In this document: positions 7,721 through 16,831 of the stretch, piece by piece
Numbering within the stretch: position 1 is the first letter of the stretch
Layout: each line of letters opens with the position of its first letter
The notes under the pieces: model-generated
Databases searched by the model: none
What the model was told of the DNA's origin: nothing
The model's input: only the letters and a program-made list of their open reading frames with translations
Program-made: the position numbers and the translations under genes
Source of the DNA: Streptomyces albus subsp. albus
GTDB taxonomy: Bacteria > Actinomycetota > Actinomycetes > Streptomycetales > Streptomycetaceae
Direction: 5' to 3'
NCBI RefSeq assembly: GCF_000725885.1
Contig: NZ_JODR01000017.1
Location: 181,716-245,715, forward strand
DNA length: 64,000 nucleotides

Positions 7721-8024
7721 CCACCACGGTCTGTGGTCCCCGGCCATGTGGGGACCGTTCCCTCGCCGGGCTGTCCGTGCGGAGGGCCGTGGGAGCACCC
7801 CCGCGCGCCGGGGTGGGCGTCTGTCGACCTCGTATGCGCGTGCGGCCCCGCCCGTCCGGAAGAGCGACAGGGCCCAAGAGCCTGACCAGGGTGGCGGCTG
7901 TGCGGGGGTCGCTTCGAGATGTGACGACGCGCTGACTGTGGGATAAATCGGAGTGTTCCCGTCCATTGCGCGGGAGCAGCCGTCCCCGCCGTCCCAGTCG
8001 TCACGTCCACCCGGGGAAGCAGCC
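7721..8024. other. Intergenic region upstream of the GT2-TagF genes
   Basis: Holds a 7-bp hairpin (arms 7735-7741 and 7750-7756) that may end methyltransferase transcription. Near 7940 is a short AT-rich stretch (gggataaat) that could be the -10 of the glycopolymer gene promoter. No convincing ORF is present. Confidence 0.45.
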
Positions 8025-10433
8025 GTGCCTCGATTCAGTGTGATCGTCCCCGTCCACCAGGTGCAGGCGTATCTGCGCGAATGCCTCGACTCCGTGCTCG
8101 GCCAGTGCTTCGGCGACTTCGAGCTGATAGCCGTCGACGACTGCTCCCCCGACGCGTGCGGTCAGATCCTCGACGCCTACGCCGCCGCCGACCCCCGCGT
8201 GACCGTCATCCATCTGGCGCAGAACGGCGGTCTCGGCCCGGCCCGCAACACCGGCACCGCGCGGGCCCGCGGCGACTACGTGCTCTACCTCGACGGCGAC
8301 GACGTGATGGTCCCCGGCGCCCTGCGCGCCGTCGCCGACCGGCTGGCGGCCACCGGCGAGCCCGACGTGCTGCTGTTCGACCACGCGCCCTGGTACTGGG
8401 ACCGGGAACCCGTCGCCGCCCACCCCGACGTGCTGGCGCCCGGCGCGCACCCCGAGGTCTTCACCCTCGCCGACCGGCCCGAGCTGCTGCGCCTGCCGGC
8501 CTTCGCCTGGACCAAGGCGTACCGCCGCGACTTCCTGACCCGCGAGGGGTTCGCCTTCCCGCCGGGCTGGTACGAGGACACCCCCTGGACGTTCCCCGTG
8601 CTGCTGACCGCCCGCACCCTCGCCACCCTCGGCCGGGTGTGCGTCCACTACCGGCAGCGGCGCGGCGGCAGCATCCTGTCGAGCACCAGCCGCGCCCACT
8701 TCGACGTGTTCGCACAGTACGACCGCCTCTTCGCGTTCCTCGAAGACCGCCCCGCCCTCGCCCGCTGGCGGCCCGCGCTGCACCGGCGGATGACCGACCA
8801 CTTCGCCGTCATCCACAGCAGCCCCGGCAGGCTCCCGCGCGGCGACCGCGCCGCGTTCCTGCGGCAGGCCCGCGCACACTGCCGCCGGCACCGGCCCGCA
8901 CCGGGCAGCGCCCGGCAGCCGCTGGGCGCCCGCACCCGGCTGCGGCATCTGCTGGTGCGGCGCGGCGCCCACCGCACGTTCCGGCTGCTGTGGCAGGCCG
9001 ACCGGGCCCGTACCGCCGTCGCCGCCCGGCTGCGCGTGCTGCGCCCCCGGGCGCGGGCCGCCCTGCTCCAGGCCCACTACGCCCTCCAGCGCCGCCGCCG
9101 GCTGGATGAGAACCTGGCGGTCTTCTCCGCGTACTGGAACCGCGGTTACTCCTGCAATCCGGCCGCGATCGAGGCGAAGGTCCGGGAGCTGGCGCCGCAT
9201 GTGCGCACCGCGTGGGTGTGCGAGCCGCGGTACGCGCACACCGTGCCGCCCGGGGTGCGGCACCTGCGGCCCGGCTCGGCCGCCCACTGGACGGCGCTGG
9301 CCCGCGCCCGCTTCCTCGTCAGCAACGTCAACCTCCACCACCGGTACGTCAAACGCCCCGGCCAAATCCTTCTCCAGACGCACCACGGCACCCCGCTCAA
9401 GCACATGGGCCTGGATCTGGCGCCGTATCCGGCCGCCGCGGCCGGGATGGACTTCGGCCGGCTGCTGCGGCACGCCGACCGCTGGGACTACAGCCTCTCC
9501 GCCAACCCGCACTCGACCCTCGTGTGGGAGCGCGCCTACCCGTCGTCGTACACGACGCTGGAGTTCGGGTATCCGCGCACCGACGTCTTCCAGACGGCGA
9601 CCGCCGCCGACGTGGCCCGCGCCCGCGCCCGGCTGGGCATCCCCGAAGGGGCCGTCGCCGTGCTGTACGCGCCCACCCACCGCGACCACCGGCCAGGGCG
9701 CCGGCCCCCGCTGGACGTGGCCCGGCTGGCGGCCGGGCTCGGCCCCGGCTTCGTCGTCCTGGTCCGCGCCCACTACTTCCACGACGGGGACCGGCCGCCC
9801 TGTCTGCCGCCGGGTGTCGTCGATGTGACGCACCACCCGTCGGTGGAGGAGCTGTGCCTCGCCTCCGACGTGCTGGTCACCGACTACTCGTCCCTGATGT
9901 TCGACTACGCCGGACTCGACCGGCCCCTCGTCGTCCACGCACCCGACTGGGACGCCTACCGGGACGCCCGCGGCGCCTACTTCGACATCACCGCGCCGGC
10001 GCCCGGCCCCGTCACCCGCGACGACGACGAACTCCTCCACGTGCTGGCCACCGGCGCCCACACCACCGAGGAGGCCCGACGCCGGCGTGCCGCCTTCCGG
10101 GAGCGGTTCTGCCCCTGGGACGACGGGCACGCCGCCGAACGCGTCGTACGGGCCGTCTTCCTCGGTGAGACGCCCGCCGCCGCCCCGCGCACCGGGCTGG
10201 CCGTCCCCGCGGCGGACCCGCCCGTGGTGCCGCTCGCCGAACGGCGGCCCGCGCCCGCGCCGGGCGCCGCCCCCGCCCCGCCCTCCCCCGCCACCCCTGC
10301 CCCCCTCGCAGCGAAGGACTGGTGGTCATGCCCCGCTTCAGCGTCGTCATACCGGTGTTCAACGTCCAGGGATACCTGCGCGAGTGCCTCGACTCGGTGC
10401 TCGGGCAGTCCTTCACCGACCTGGAGGTCATAG
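8025..10433 (+). CDS. Bifunctional GT2 glycosyltransferase / CDP-glycerol glycerophosphotransferase (TagF-like), paralogue 1
   Basis: An 802-aa fusion. Residues 2-~230 are a GT-A family 2 domain (FSVIVPVHQVQAYLRECLDS, VDDCSPD, YLDGDD as the DxD motif). Residues ~365-710 match the TagF/TarF glycerophosphotransferase fold, with HHGTPLK at about 453, PHSTLVWERAYP, YAPTHRDH and TDYSSLMFDY (619-628). Such proteins build polyol-phosphate wall polymers at the cytoplasmic face. The GTG start at 8025 has GGGGAAG upstream; a longer frame from 7953 lacks this. The Pro/Ala-rich C-terminal tail runs 106 bp into the next gene in another frame before a stop, so the natural stop may have been lost or the sequence may contain an indel. 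Confidence 0.87.
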   Translation: MPRFSVIVPVHQVQAYLRECLDSVLGQCFGDFELIAVDDCSPDACGQILDAYAAADPRVTVIHLAQNGGLGPARNTGTARARGDYVLYLDGDDVMVPGALRAVADRLAATGEPDVLLFDHAPWYWDREPVAAHPDVLAPGAHPEVFTLADRPELLRLPAFAWTKAYRRDFLTREGFAFPPGWYEDTPWTFPVLLTARTLATLGRVCVHYRQRRGGSILSSTSRAHFDVFAQYDRLFAFLEDRPALARWRPALHRRMTDHFAVIHSSPGRLPRGDRAAFLRQARAHCRRHRPAPGSARQPLGARTRLRHLLVRRGAHRTFRLLWQADRARTAVAARLRVLRPRARAALLQAHYALQRRRRLDENLAVFSAYWNRGYSCNPAAIEAKVRELAPHVRTAWVCEPRYAHTVPPGVRHLRPGSAAHWTALARARFLVSNVNLHHRYVKRPGQILLQTHHGTPLKHMGLDLAPYPAAAAGMDFGRLLRHADRWDYSLSANPHSTLVWERAYPSSYTTLEFGYPRTDVFQTATAADVARARARLGIPEGAVAVLYAPTHRDHRPGRRPPLDVARLAAGLGPGFVVLVRAHYFHDGDRPPCLPPGVVDVTHHPSVEELCLASDVLVTDYSSLMFDYAGLDRPLVVHAPDWDAYRDARGAYFDITAPAPGPVTRDDDELLHVLATGAHTTEEARRRRAAFRERFCPWDDGHAAERVVRAVFLGETPAAAPRTGLAVPAADPPVVPLAERRPAPAPGAAPAPPSPATPAPLAAKDWWSCPASASSYRCSTSRDTCASASTRCSGSPSPTWRS
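10089..10177. repeat. 89-bp block shared with the tandem paralogue (copy 1)
   Basis: Identical to 12395-12483 except for one base, including 74 bp of perfect identity (10104-10177). It encodes the AAFRERFCPWDDGHAAERVV region, well above the similarity of the flanking DNA. This suggests recent gene conversion or a recombination point between the tandem genes. Confidence 0.9.
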
Positions 10434-12595
10434 CCGTCGACGACCGCTCCCCCGACCACAGCGGCGCCATCCTCGACGAGTACGCGGCCCGCGATCCGCG
10501 CCTGACGGTCCTGCACCTGCGGGAGAACGGCGGTCTGGGGCCGGCCCGCAACGCGGGGGTGCGGCACGCCCGCGGCGACTACCTGCTCTTCCTCGACAGC
10601 GACGACCGGTATCTGCCCGGCGCCCTGGCCGCCGTCCACCGGCAGCTGACCGCCTGCGGCGAGCCCGACCTGCTCGTCTTCGACCACCAGCGGTCCTGGT
10701 GGGACGGCCGCACCGAGCCCAGCTCCTACGGGGCCCGCCTCGCCGCCACCGGAACCCAGACCAGTTCGGTGGCCGACCGGCCCGAGTTGCTGCACCTCTT
10801 CCACGTCGCCTGGAACAAGGCGTACCGCCGCGCCTTCTACCTGCGTGAAGGGCTCGGTTTCCGGCCCGGTCTCTACGAGGACGCGCCCCTCTCGCACGAG
10901 GCCATGGTGTGCGCCGGGAGCATCGGCTGCCTGCCGAGGATCTGCGTCGACTACCGGCAGCGGCACCAAGGGGCCATCACCCGCTCCCCCGGGCGCCGGC
11001 ACTTCGACATCTTCCCCCAGTACGACTCGCTGTTCGCGTTCCTGGACCGGCGGCCCGAACTCGCCGGCCACCGGCCCCTGCTGTTCGAACGGATGGCCGC
11101 GCATCTGGTCTTCTGCCTGCGGCGGCCCGAACGTGTCCGCCGCGCCGACCGGCGGGCCTACTTCCGGCAGGCTGCCGCGCACTACCGCAGGCACCGGCCG
11201 CCCGGCTTCGCCCCGCCGCCCGGATCCGGCCGCGATCTGGCGCTGCTGGCGCGCGGCAACTACCCGCTGTTCGCCGCCCGCGAGACGGTCCGCCGCGCCG
11301 GCGGCCTGGGCCGGCGCGGCGTGCGGGCGGCCCGGCGGCGGCTGTCCGCGGGCGGCAACCGGCTCTACTACGCGCTGCAACGGCGGCTGCCGCTCCAGCC
11401 GGACCTGGCCGTCTACGCCGCGTACTGGTACCGCGCGCCCGCCTGCAACCCGCAGGCCGTCGAGGCCGCCGCCCGCAGGCTGGCCCCCCATGTGAGGAGC
11501 GTGTGGATCGTGCGGCCCGAGGCCGTGGCCGCCCTGCCGCCCGGAACCGACCACGTGCTGCCCGGCACCCGCCGCTACTGGAAGGTCCTCGCCCGCGGCA
11601 CCTACTTCGTCAACAACGTCAACTTCCCCGACCACCTGGTGAAGCGGCGCGGACAGGTCCACGTGATGACCCACCACGGCACCCCGCTCAAGACGATGGG
11701 CCTCGACCAGCGGCCCTACCCCGCCGCGCGGATGGACTTCGACGCGCTGCTGCGCCGCGCCTCCCGCTGGGACTACAGCGTCACCTCCAACCCGCACTCC
11801 GCCGAGGTCTGGCACCGGGCCTTCCCCTGCGGCTACCGGGACCTGCCCGCCGGCTACCCGCGCAACGACCGGTACGCCACCGCCGGGCCCGAGCAGATCG
11901 CGGGCATCCGCGAACGGCTGGGCATACCCGAGGGCCGCACCGTCCTGCTGTACGCGCCCACGGCCCGCGACTACCGCGAGGGCTACCTGCCCGACCTGGA
12001 CCTGGAGGCGTTCAGCAGCCGCCTCGGCGACCAGTACGTGGTGCTGGTGCGCACCCACTACTTCTACGGCCGCCACGAGTGGCTGCGGGAGCTGCACGAG
12101 CGGGGGCTGGTGCGGGACGTGTCCCGTCACCCCTCCACCGAGGATCTGTGCCTGGCGGCGGACGCGCTCATCACCGACTACTCGTCCCTGATGTTCGACT
12201 ACGCCTGTCTGGACCGGCCGCTGGTCGTCCACGCGCCCGACTGGGACAGCTACCGCGACGCCCGCGGCACCTATTTCGACCTGCTGTCCGGGCGCCCCGG
12301 CGAGACACCCGGACCGGTCACCCGCACCGTGGACGAGCTGGTCGCCGTCTTTTGCGACGGCACCTGGCGGGACGACCGCTCCCGCGCGCTGCGGGCCGCC
12401 TTCCGGGAACGGTTCTGCCCCTGGGACGACGGGCACGCCGCCGAACGCGTCGTACGGGCCGTCTTCCTCGGTGAGACGCCCGCTCTCCCTCCCGTCCCCC
12501 GGCGTACCGCGCCCCTGCTGCGGGCCTCGGCCATGCTGCCGGACCCGCACCGCGCCCTCGGCACACCGCTGCGGCAGCCCACGGACGGCGGCTGA
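10328..12595 (+). CDS. Bifunctional GT2 glycosyltransferase / CDP-glycerol glycerophosphotransferase (TagF-like), paralogue 2
   Basis: A 755-aa tandem paralogue of the preceding gene with the same architecture: GT2 domain (residues 2-~225, FSVVIPVFNVQGYLRECLDS, FLDSDD) then the TagF-like domain (~360-700) with HHGTPLK from residue 449, NPHSAEVWHRAF, YAPTARDYREGY and TDYSSLMFDY from 616. The ATG at 10328 is chosen because AAGGA (10314-10318) sits 9 nt upstream and the protein then begins MPRFSV like paralogue 1; a GTG at 10322 is in frame but too close. The 3' end shares an 89-bp near-identical block with paralogue 1. The two probably make, or alternate in making, one repeating wall polymer. 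Linkage chemistry unknown. Confidence 0.88.
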   Translation: MPRFSVVIPVFNVQGYLRECLDSVLGQSFTDLEVIAVDDRSPDHSGAILDEYAARDPRLTVLHLRENGGLGPARNAGVRHARGDYLLFLDSDDRYLPGALAAVHRQLTACGEPDLLVFDHQRSWWDGRTEPSSYGARLAATGTQTSSVADRPELLHLFHVAWNKAYRRAFYLREGLGFRPGLYEDAPLSHEAMVCAGSIGCLPRICVDYRQRHQGAITRSPGRRHFDIFPQYDSLFAFLDRRPELAGHRPLLFERMAAHLVFCLRRPERVRRADRRAYFRQAAAHYRRHRPPGFAPPPGSGRDLALLARGNYPLFAARETVRRAGGLGRRGVRAARRRLSAGGNRLYYALQRRLPLQPDLAVYAAYWYRAPACNPQAVEAAARRLAPHVRSVWIVRPEAVAALPPGTDHVLPGTRRYWKVLARGTYFVNNVNFPDHLVKRRGQVHVMTHHGTPLKTMGLDQRPYPAARMDFDALLRRASRWDYSVTSNPHSAEVWHRAFPCGYRDLPAGYPRNDRYATAGPEQIAGIRERLGIPEGRTVLLYAPTARDYREGYLPDLDLEAFSSRLGDQYVVLVRTHYFYGRHEWLRELHERGLVRDVSRHPSTEDLCLAADALITDYSSLMFDYACLDRPLVVHAPDWDSYRDARGTYFDLLSGRPGETPGPVTRTVDELVAVFCDGTWRDDRSRALRAAFRERFCPWDDGHAAERVVRAVFLGETPALPPVPRRTAPLLRASAMLPDPHRALGTPLRQPTDGG
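12395..12483. repeat. 89-bp block shared with the tandem paralogue (copy 2)
   Basis: Second copy of the block at 10089-10177; the perfect part is 12410-12483. After it the two genes diverge completely in their C-terminal tails. Confidence 0.9.
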
Positions 12596-12608
12596 GGCAC
12601 CGGGGCGG

Positions 12609-12647
12609 GGCCCGGGGCGCGCGCCGCGAGGGCGTACGCCCCGGGCC
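12609..12647. terminator. Hairpin after paralogue 2
   Basis: A perfect 11-bp inverted repeat (arms 12609-12619 and 12637-12647, 17-nt loop) lies 13 bp after the stop of the second GT2-TagF gene, in the gap between convergent genes. Confidence 0.6.
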
Positions 12648-12695
12648 GGGCGCGGTGCGGGAGTGCGCTCGGGCGCGGGGTGCCGGGGGCGCCCG

Positions 12696-12737
12696 GACGC
12701 GCGGTTCACGCAGACGGTTCAGACGCGCGGTTCACGC
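12696..12737. repeat. 16-bp direct repeat in convergent intergenic gap
   Basis: A 16-bp sequence at 12696-12711 recurs exactly at 12722-12737, 26 bp later. A shorter related copy (gttcacgc) lies near 12755. Significance unknown. Confidence 0.75.
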
Positions 12738-12783
12738 TCGCGGCCCAGGCGTGCGTTCACGCATGTACTCCGGGCGTGCGGTC

Positions 12784-13863
12784 TCACGCGTCGGCCGCGG
12801 TCGCCGGGAAGGAGAAGCGGCGCAGCAGGCGTGCGCGTCTGGTGGCCGGCGCGGGGCGGGCCGTGCGCTGCGGATCGGCGGCGATCTCCGCGCACAGCCC
12901 GGCGTCGTCGCCGCGCCGGGCGAGTTCGAGGGTGCGCCGCCGCCGGGTGTCGAGCCGTTCGACGACGCCGTCGCCGTACGTCCCCACGAGCCGGGCCGCA
13001 CCGTTGCAGACCCGCTGCCGCACCGGCGCCGGCAGCCGCGGGTAGGCGCCGTCGAACAGCTGGAAGAGCTCGACGTGGAAGTGGCGCCGGTGGAAGGCGT
13101 CCCGCACCGGCCCGGCCGGCAGGCACCGGCAGGTGGCCTCGAAGAGCCGCTCGACGCAGCGCAGCCGGGTCTCGGCGCCGGTGCGGAAGGTGATGTTGCT
13201 GCCGTCGGCCCGCCGTACGGCGAAGTAGTGCGGCTGGTCCGCGAGGACGGAGATCCGCTGCGCCCGCACGCACGCCTCCAGCACGAACGGCTGGTCGCTG
13301 AAGGCGGGCATCGACTCGTCGTAGCGCAGCCCGTGCTCCTCGATGAGGGAGCGCCGGAAGAGTTTGGTGTTGGACAGCGCCCAGGGCAGTCCGTCGCCGA
13401 CGAGCCGGATGAGGGGCGCGGTGCGGGAGAACACCCCGGTGGGCACGGTCCGTTCGCCGATGGGCACCATCTTGCACAGCAGCACGTCGGAGCGGCAGTT
13501 GTCGGCCATGGTCACCATCTGCTCCAGCGCCCGGGGCGCGAGGTGGTCGTCGGCGCCGAGGAAGAAGACGTACCGTCCGCGGGCGGCCTCCAGCGCCCGG
13601 TTGCTGGGCGCGGCGGGCCCGCCGGAGTGGGCCTGCCGCACGGTGGTGAACAGTCCGGGGTGGCGGCGGGCGAAGCGGGCGATCTCCCGGCTGCTGCCGT
13701 CGGTGGAGCCGTCGTCCACGACGACGGCCTCCATCCGCCGCTGCCCGATGCTCTGCTCGACCAGCGAGGTCAGACAGCGGGTGAGGTAGGGCATGGTGTT
13801 GTGGACGGCGACGACGACGCTGACGTCCGGCTCGCCGCCGCCGGGTCCGCCCGCCGGGTTCAC
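12784..13863 (-). CDS. Family 2 glycosyltransferase
   Basis: A 359-aa cytoplasmic GT-A glycosyltransferase. The conserved N-terminal half has VSVVVAVHNTMPYLTRCLTS, VVDDGSTDGS, GPAAPSNRAL and FFLGADD, where the DxD motif is replaced by ADD. The C-terminal half carries the all-helical region common in actinobacterial wall GT2 proteins. It is the last gene of a minus-strand operon: its GTG start (13861-13863) overlaps the TGA of the nucleotide-sugar dehydrogenase (GTGA), so the two are coupled. Donor and acceptor unknown; a uronic-acid donor made by the operon is a reasonable guess. Confidence 0.87.
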   Translation of the reverse strand: MNPAGGPGGGEPDVSVVVAVHNTMPYLTRCLTSLVEQSIGQRRMEAVVVDDGSTDGSSREIARFARRHPGLFTTVRQAHSGGPAAPSNRALEAARGRYVFFLGADDHLAPRALEQMVTMADNCRSDVLLCKMVPIGERTVPTGVFSRTAPLIRLVGDGLPWALSNTKLFRRSLIEEHGLRYDESMPAFSDQPFVLEACVRAQRISVLADQPHYFAVRRADGSNITFRTGAETRLRCVERLFEATCRCLPAGPVRDAFHRRHFHVELFQLFDGAYPRLPAPVRQRVCNGAARLVGTYGDGVVERLDTRRRRTLELARRGDDAGLCAEIAADPQRTARPAPATRRARLLRRFSFPATAADA

Positions 13864-15155
13864 CGCCCGGCCCCGTCGCCGACCACCACCCGCCGCACGC
13901 CCGCCCACAGCGCCGGGTCGGTGATGCGCCGGCCGTCCACCAGGACCCGGACGGTGGGCAGCTGGTCGGCGCACAGCCTGCGGTAGGCGTCGTGGTCGGC
14001 CTGGACGACGGCGGCGGTGACGGGCTGCCCGGTGTGCGGGCGCAGCCCCATGTCGGCGAGTTCGCCGGGCTCGTACAGCGGGTCGGTGACGTAGGGGCGG
14101 GCACCCCGGGCCCGCAGCGCCTCCACGGTGGGGAAGACCCCGGAGAACGCGGTCTCCTTCACCCCGCCCCGGTAGGCGGCGCCCAGCACCAGCACCTCGG
14201 CGCCGTCGAGGTCGCCGTAGGCGTCGGCGAGCAGGTCGACGACGTGCGCGGGCATGGCCTCGTTGGTCTCGCGGGCGGCGCGCACCAGCTCGGCGCCCGG
14301 GTCGTTCCACAGGTACATGCGCGGGTAGACGGGGATGCAGTGGCCGCCGACCGCGATGCCGGGCCGGTGCAGATGGCTGTATGGCTGGGTGTTGCACGCC
14401 TCGATGACGGCCTCGATGTCGATGCCGCTGCGGTCGGCGAACCGGGCGAAGCGGTTGGCCAGCGCGATGTTGACGTCCCGGTAGGTGGTCTCGGCCAGCT
14501 TGGCCAGCTCCGCGGCCTCGGCCGTGCCCAGGTCCCACACCCCGTTGGGCCGGGGCAGGTCCGATCGGGCGTCGAAGTCGAGCACCGCCTCGTAGAAGCG
14601 CACCCCGTCCTTGGCGGAGGCCGGCCCGATGCCGCCGACCAGCTTCGGGTAGCGGCGCAGGTCGGTGAAGACCCGTCCGGTGAAGACCCGTTCGGGGGAG
14701 AAGACGAGGGAGAAGTCCCGTTCGGGCAGCAGCCGTGAGCCTTCCTGGAGCATCGGTGCGAAGCGGTCGCGGGTGGTGCCGACGGGCAGCGTCGTCTCGT
14801 AGCTGACGAGGGCGCCGGGGCGCAGTCCGGCGGCGACGGCGCGGGTGGCCGCGTCCATGGCCCGGAAGTCGGGGGTGCCGCGGTCGTCGACGAACAGCGG
14901 GACGACCACCACCACCGCCTCGGCCCCGGCCACGGCCTCGGTGGTGTCCGTGGTGGCCGTCAGCCTGCCCGCGGACACGACTTCGGCCAGCCGCTCGGCG
15001 AGCTGCTCCTCACCGGGGAACGGCGTCGTCGCGGCGTTCACCTCGGCCACCACGCGCGGGTCGGTGTCGGCGCCCGTCACCTGGTGTCCCTTGGCCGCGA
15101 ACTGGACGGCCAGCGGCAGTCCGATCTTCCCGAGCGCCACCACACAGATCCGCAT
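13860..15155 (-). CDS. UDP-glucose/UDP-HexNAc 6-dehydrogenase family protein (WbpA/WecC-like)
   Basis: A 431-aa NAD-dependent nucleotide-sugar dehydrogenase that would oxidise C6 of a UDP-sugar to a uronic acid in two steps. The Rossmann loop is VVALGKIGLPLA at the N-terminus, then SYETTLPVGTT and FSPERVFTGRV. The catalytic cysteine is Cys273 in GGHCIPVYP. LGAAYRGGVKETAFS lies in the UDP-binding C-terminal domain. The ATG at 15155 has AAGGAGA upstream. Together with the dehydrogenase, aminotransferase and acetyltransferase genes upstream in the operon it fits the first step (UDP-GlcNAc to UDP-GlcNAcA) of the Wbp/Wlb pathway. UDP-Glc as substrate is not excluded. Confidence 0.88.
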   Translation of the reverse strand: MRICVVALGKIGLPLAVQFAAKGHQVTGADTDPRVVAEVNAATTPFPGEEQLAERLAEVVSAGRLTATTDTTEAVAGAEAVVVVVPLFVDDRGTPDFRAMDAATRAVAAGLRPGALVSYETTLPVGTTRDRFAPMLQEGSRLLPERDFSLVFSPERVFTGRVFTDLRRYPKLVGGIGPASAKDGVRFYEAVLDFDARSDLPRPNGVWDLGTAEAAELAKLAETTYRDVNIALANRFARFADRSGIDIEAVIEACNTQPYSHLHRPGIAVGGHCIPVYPRMYLWNDPGAELVRAARETNEAMPAHVVDLLADAYGDLDGAEVLVLGAAYRGGVKETAFSGVFPTVEALRARGARPYVTDPLYEPGELADMGLRPHTGQPVTAAVVQADHDAYRRLCADQLPTVRVLVDGRRITDPALWAGVRRVVVGDGAGR

Positions 15156-16758
15156 TGCCGTCTCCTTCTGGGTCGTGCCGCTCCTGCGGCGCGTGGTGAG
15201 GGGCTGCGTCCAGCAGCCGGGTGTAGATCCGGTCGAGGGTGCGGGCCTGCGCCTCCCACGTCCACCGCCGCAGGAGCCCGGGACGCCCCGGGGCCGCGCG
15301 GTAGCGGTGCGGGTCGGCCAGCACGGTGCGGACCGCGCGCACGTAGTCGTCGGTGTCCTGGGCGCGGAAGACCTCCCCCAGGCCGGTCTCCAGCGTGGTG
15401 GCGGCCATCGTCTCCACGTCGCTGACCACCAGCGGCAGCCCGGCGTGCGCGTACTCGAAGAACTTGGTGATCAGCGCGATCTCGTGGTTGGGCCAGTGGT
15501 GCAGCGGGATCGCCCCGGCGTCCGCCTCGGCCAGGAAGGGAACCACCTGGTCGTAGGGCACGTACGGCAGGATGTGCAGCCGGTCGGCGACGCCCAGTTC
15601 GGCGGCCCGCGCCCGCAGTTCTGCCGGGTACCGGGCGGCGGGCTTGGGCACCACGAGCGCGGTGTGCACGCCGGGCAGCCCCGGCAGCGCCTCGACCATG
15701 GTGGCCAGTCCGCGCTGCGGTGCGGCGGCGCCGCTGTAGACGACGAGCGGGGTGGCCGCGTCGATGCCGCAGCGGGCGCGCAGTCCCGGCCCCTCGATGC
15801 GCGCCCCGGATCCGGTGGTGTGTGCCTCGGGCGCGTTGAGGACGACGGCCGGGTCGGCGGCCAGGCCGTGGGTGCGGCGCAGCAGGGCGGCGAGGGTGTC
15901 GGAGACGGTGACGGCGGCGTCCGCGTACGGCACGTACTCCCGTTCGTGGGCGAGGTGCGCGGGCAGCCAGCGGGGGTCGTTCTCCCAGGGGCGGACGCCG
16001 GGCAGGTACTCGTGGGCGTCCCACACCAGCCGTACGGTGCGCCCCTCGGCCGCCGCGCGGATCTTCGCGCGGGCGCCGACGCCCAGCATCCGGAAGTCGT
16101 GGGCGTGGATGAGGTCGGGGGCGAGCGCGTCCACGACCCGGCCGTAGGCCAGTTCGAAGTCGTAGAGGCCGGGCCACAGTCTGCGCCAGCACCTGTCTCC
16201 CAGCAGCCGCTGCCAGAGGGCGACGGCCACCCAGTCGGCGAGGGTTCCGGCGGTGCGGCGCCGCAGCGCGTGGTCGAGGTGGCGTTTGCGCAGGCCCGCC
16301 CAGTGCACGGCGAACCGGGCGGCGGCACGGGGCAGGGCCAGCCGCGCCCGGTCGCGCACCCGGTCGCGGGGCGGTGCCGCGGGCCCTCCTCGCGGGTGTC
16401 CCGCGAGGAGGGCGGCACGGCGGGTGCGCAGCTCGTCGCGGCGGGCCTTGGCACGCTGGAGGCGGTAGGCCGCGGTGCCGGGTCGGAGGGCGAGGAACGG
16501 GCGGCGGGTGCGGCGCGGCGGGTCGGCCAGCGGGGTGGGGACGGGCAGCAACCGCACCTGCGCGCCGCCGATCCGCCAGGTCGCGGGCCGCCCGTCGGGG
16601 GAGCGTCCCAGCAGGACGACGTCCCATCCGGCCGCGGCGGCCGAGCGTGCGGTCTTCTGCACCCGGGAGTCGCCGGTGACCCCGTTGCACACCAGCATGA
16701 CGACGCGTCCGCGCCGCCCCGCGGTGGGCGCCTCCGCTGTGCCGCTGCCGAGCTCCAC
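15010..16758 (-). CDS. Family 4 glycosyltransferase (GT-B)
   Basis: A 582-aa GT-B glycosyltransferase. It opens with VVMLVCNGVTGDSRVQKTAR, a donor/acceptor loop shared with the double GT upstream. IHAHDFRMLGVGARAK and DAHEYLPGV follow in the first Rossmann domain, and LVVYSGAAAPQRGL plus IALITKFFEYAHAGLPLVVS in the second, where the usual E-x7-E is KFFEYAHAGLP. The GTG start at 16758 has a GGAAAGGGA site. The reading frame continues 146 nt into the dehydrogenase gene before a stop, in a Gly/Arg-rich frame without homology. This is an unusually long same-strand overlap and may reflect a lost stop or a sequence error. Confidence 0.85.
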   Translation of the reverse strand: MELGSGTAEAPTAGRRGRVVMLVCNGVTGDSRVQKTARSAAAAGWDVVLLGRSPDGRPATWRIGGAQVRLLPVPTPLADPPRRTRRPFLALRPGTAAYRLQRAKARRDELRTRRAALLAGHPRGGPAAPPRDRVRDRARLALPRAAARFAVHWAGLRKRHLDHALRRRTAGTLADWVAVALWQRLLGDRCWRRLWPGLYDFELAYGRVVDALAPDLIHAHDFRMLGVGARAKIRAAAEGRTVRLVWDAHEYLPGVRPWENDPRWLPAHLAHEREYVPYADAAVTVSDTLAALLRRTHGLAADPAVVLNAPEAHTTGSGARIEGPGLRARCGIDAATPLVVYSGAAAPQRGLATMVEALPGLPGVHTALVVPKPAARYPAELRARAAELGVADRLHILPYVPYDQVVPFLAEADAGAIPLHHWPNHEIALITKFFEYAHAGLPLVVSDVETMAATTLETGLGEVFRAQDTDDYVRAVRTVLADPHRYRAAPGRPGLLRRWTWEAQARTLDRIYTRLLDAAPHHAPQERHDPEGDGNADLCGGAREDRTAAGRPVRGQGTPGDGRRHRPARGGRGERRDDAVPR

Positions 16759-16831
16759 GGGTGTCCCTTTCCGTCGTACCGAGGTGTCGTGTTCGCCGAG
16801 AGGTCGGGTTTCCGAGGGGTCTTTCGAGGGC

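Noticed and set aside
12696..12737. 16-bp direct repeat as a possible attachment site
   Set aside because: The copies are only 26 bp apart with no integrase, tRNA or mobile gene nearby, so it is listed only as a repeat.
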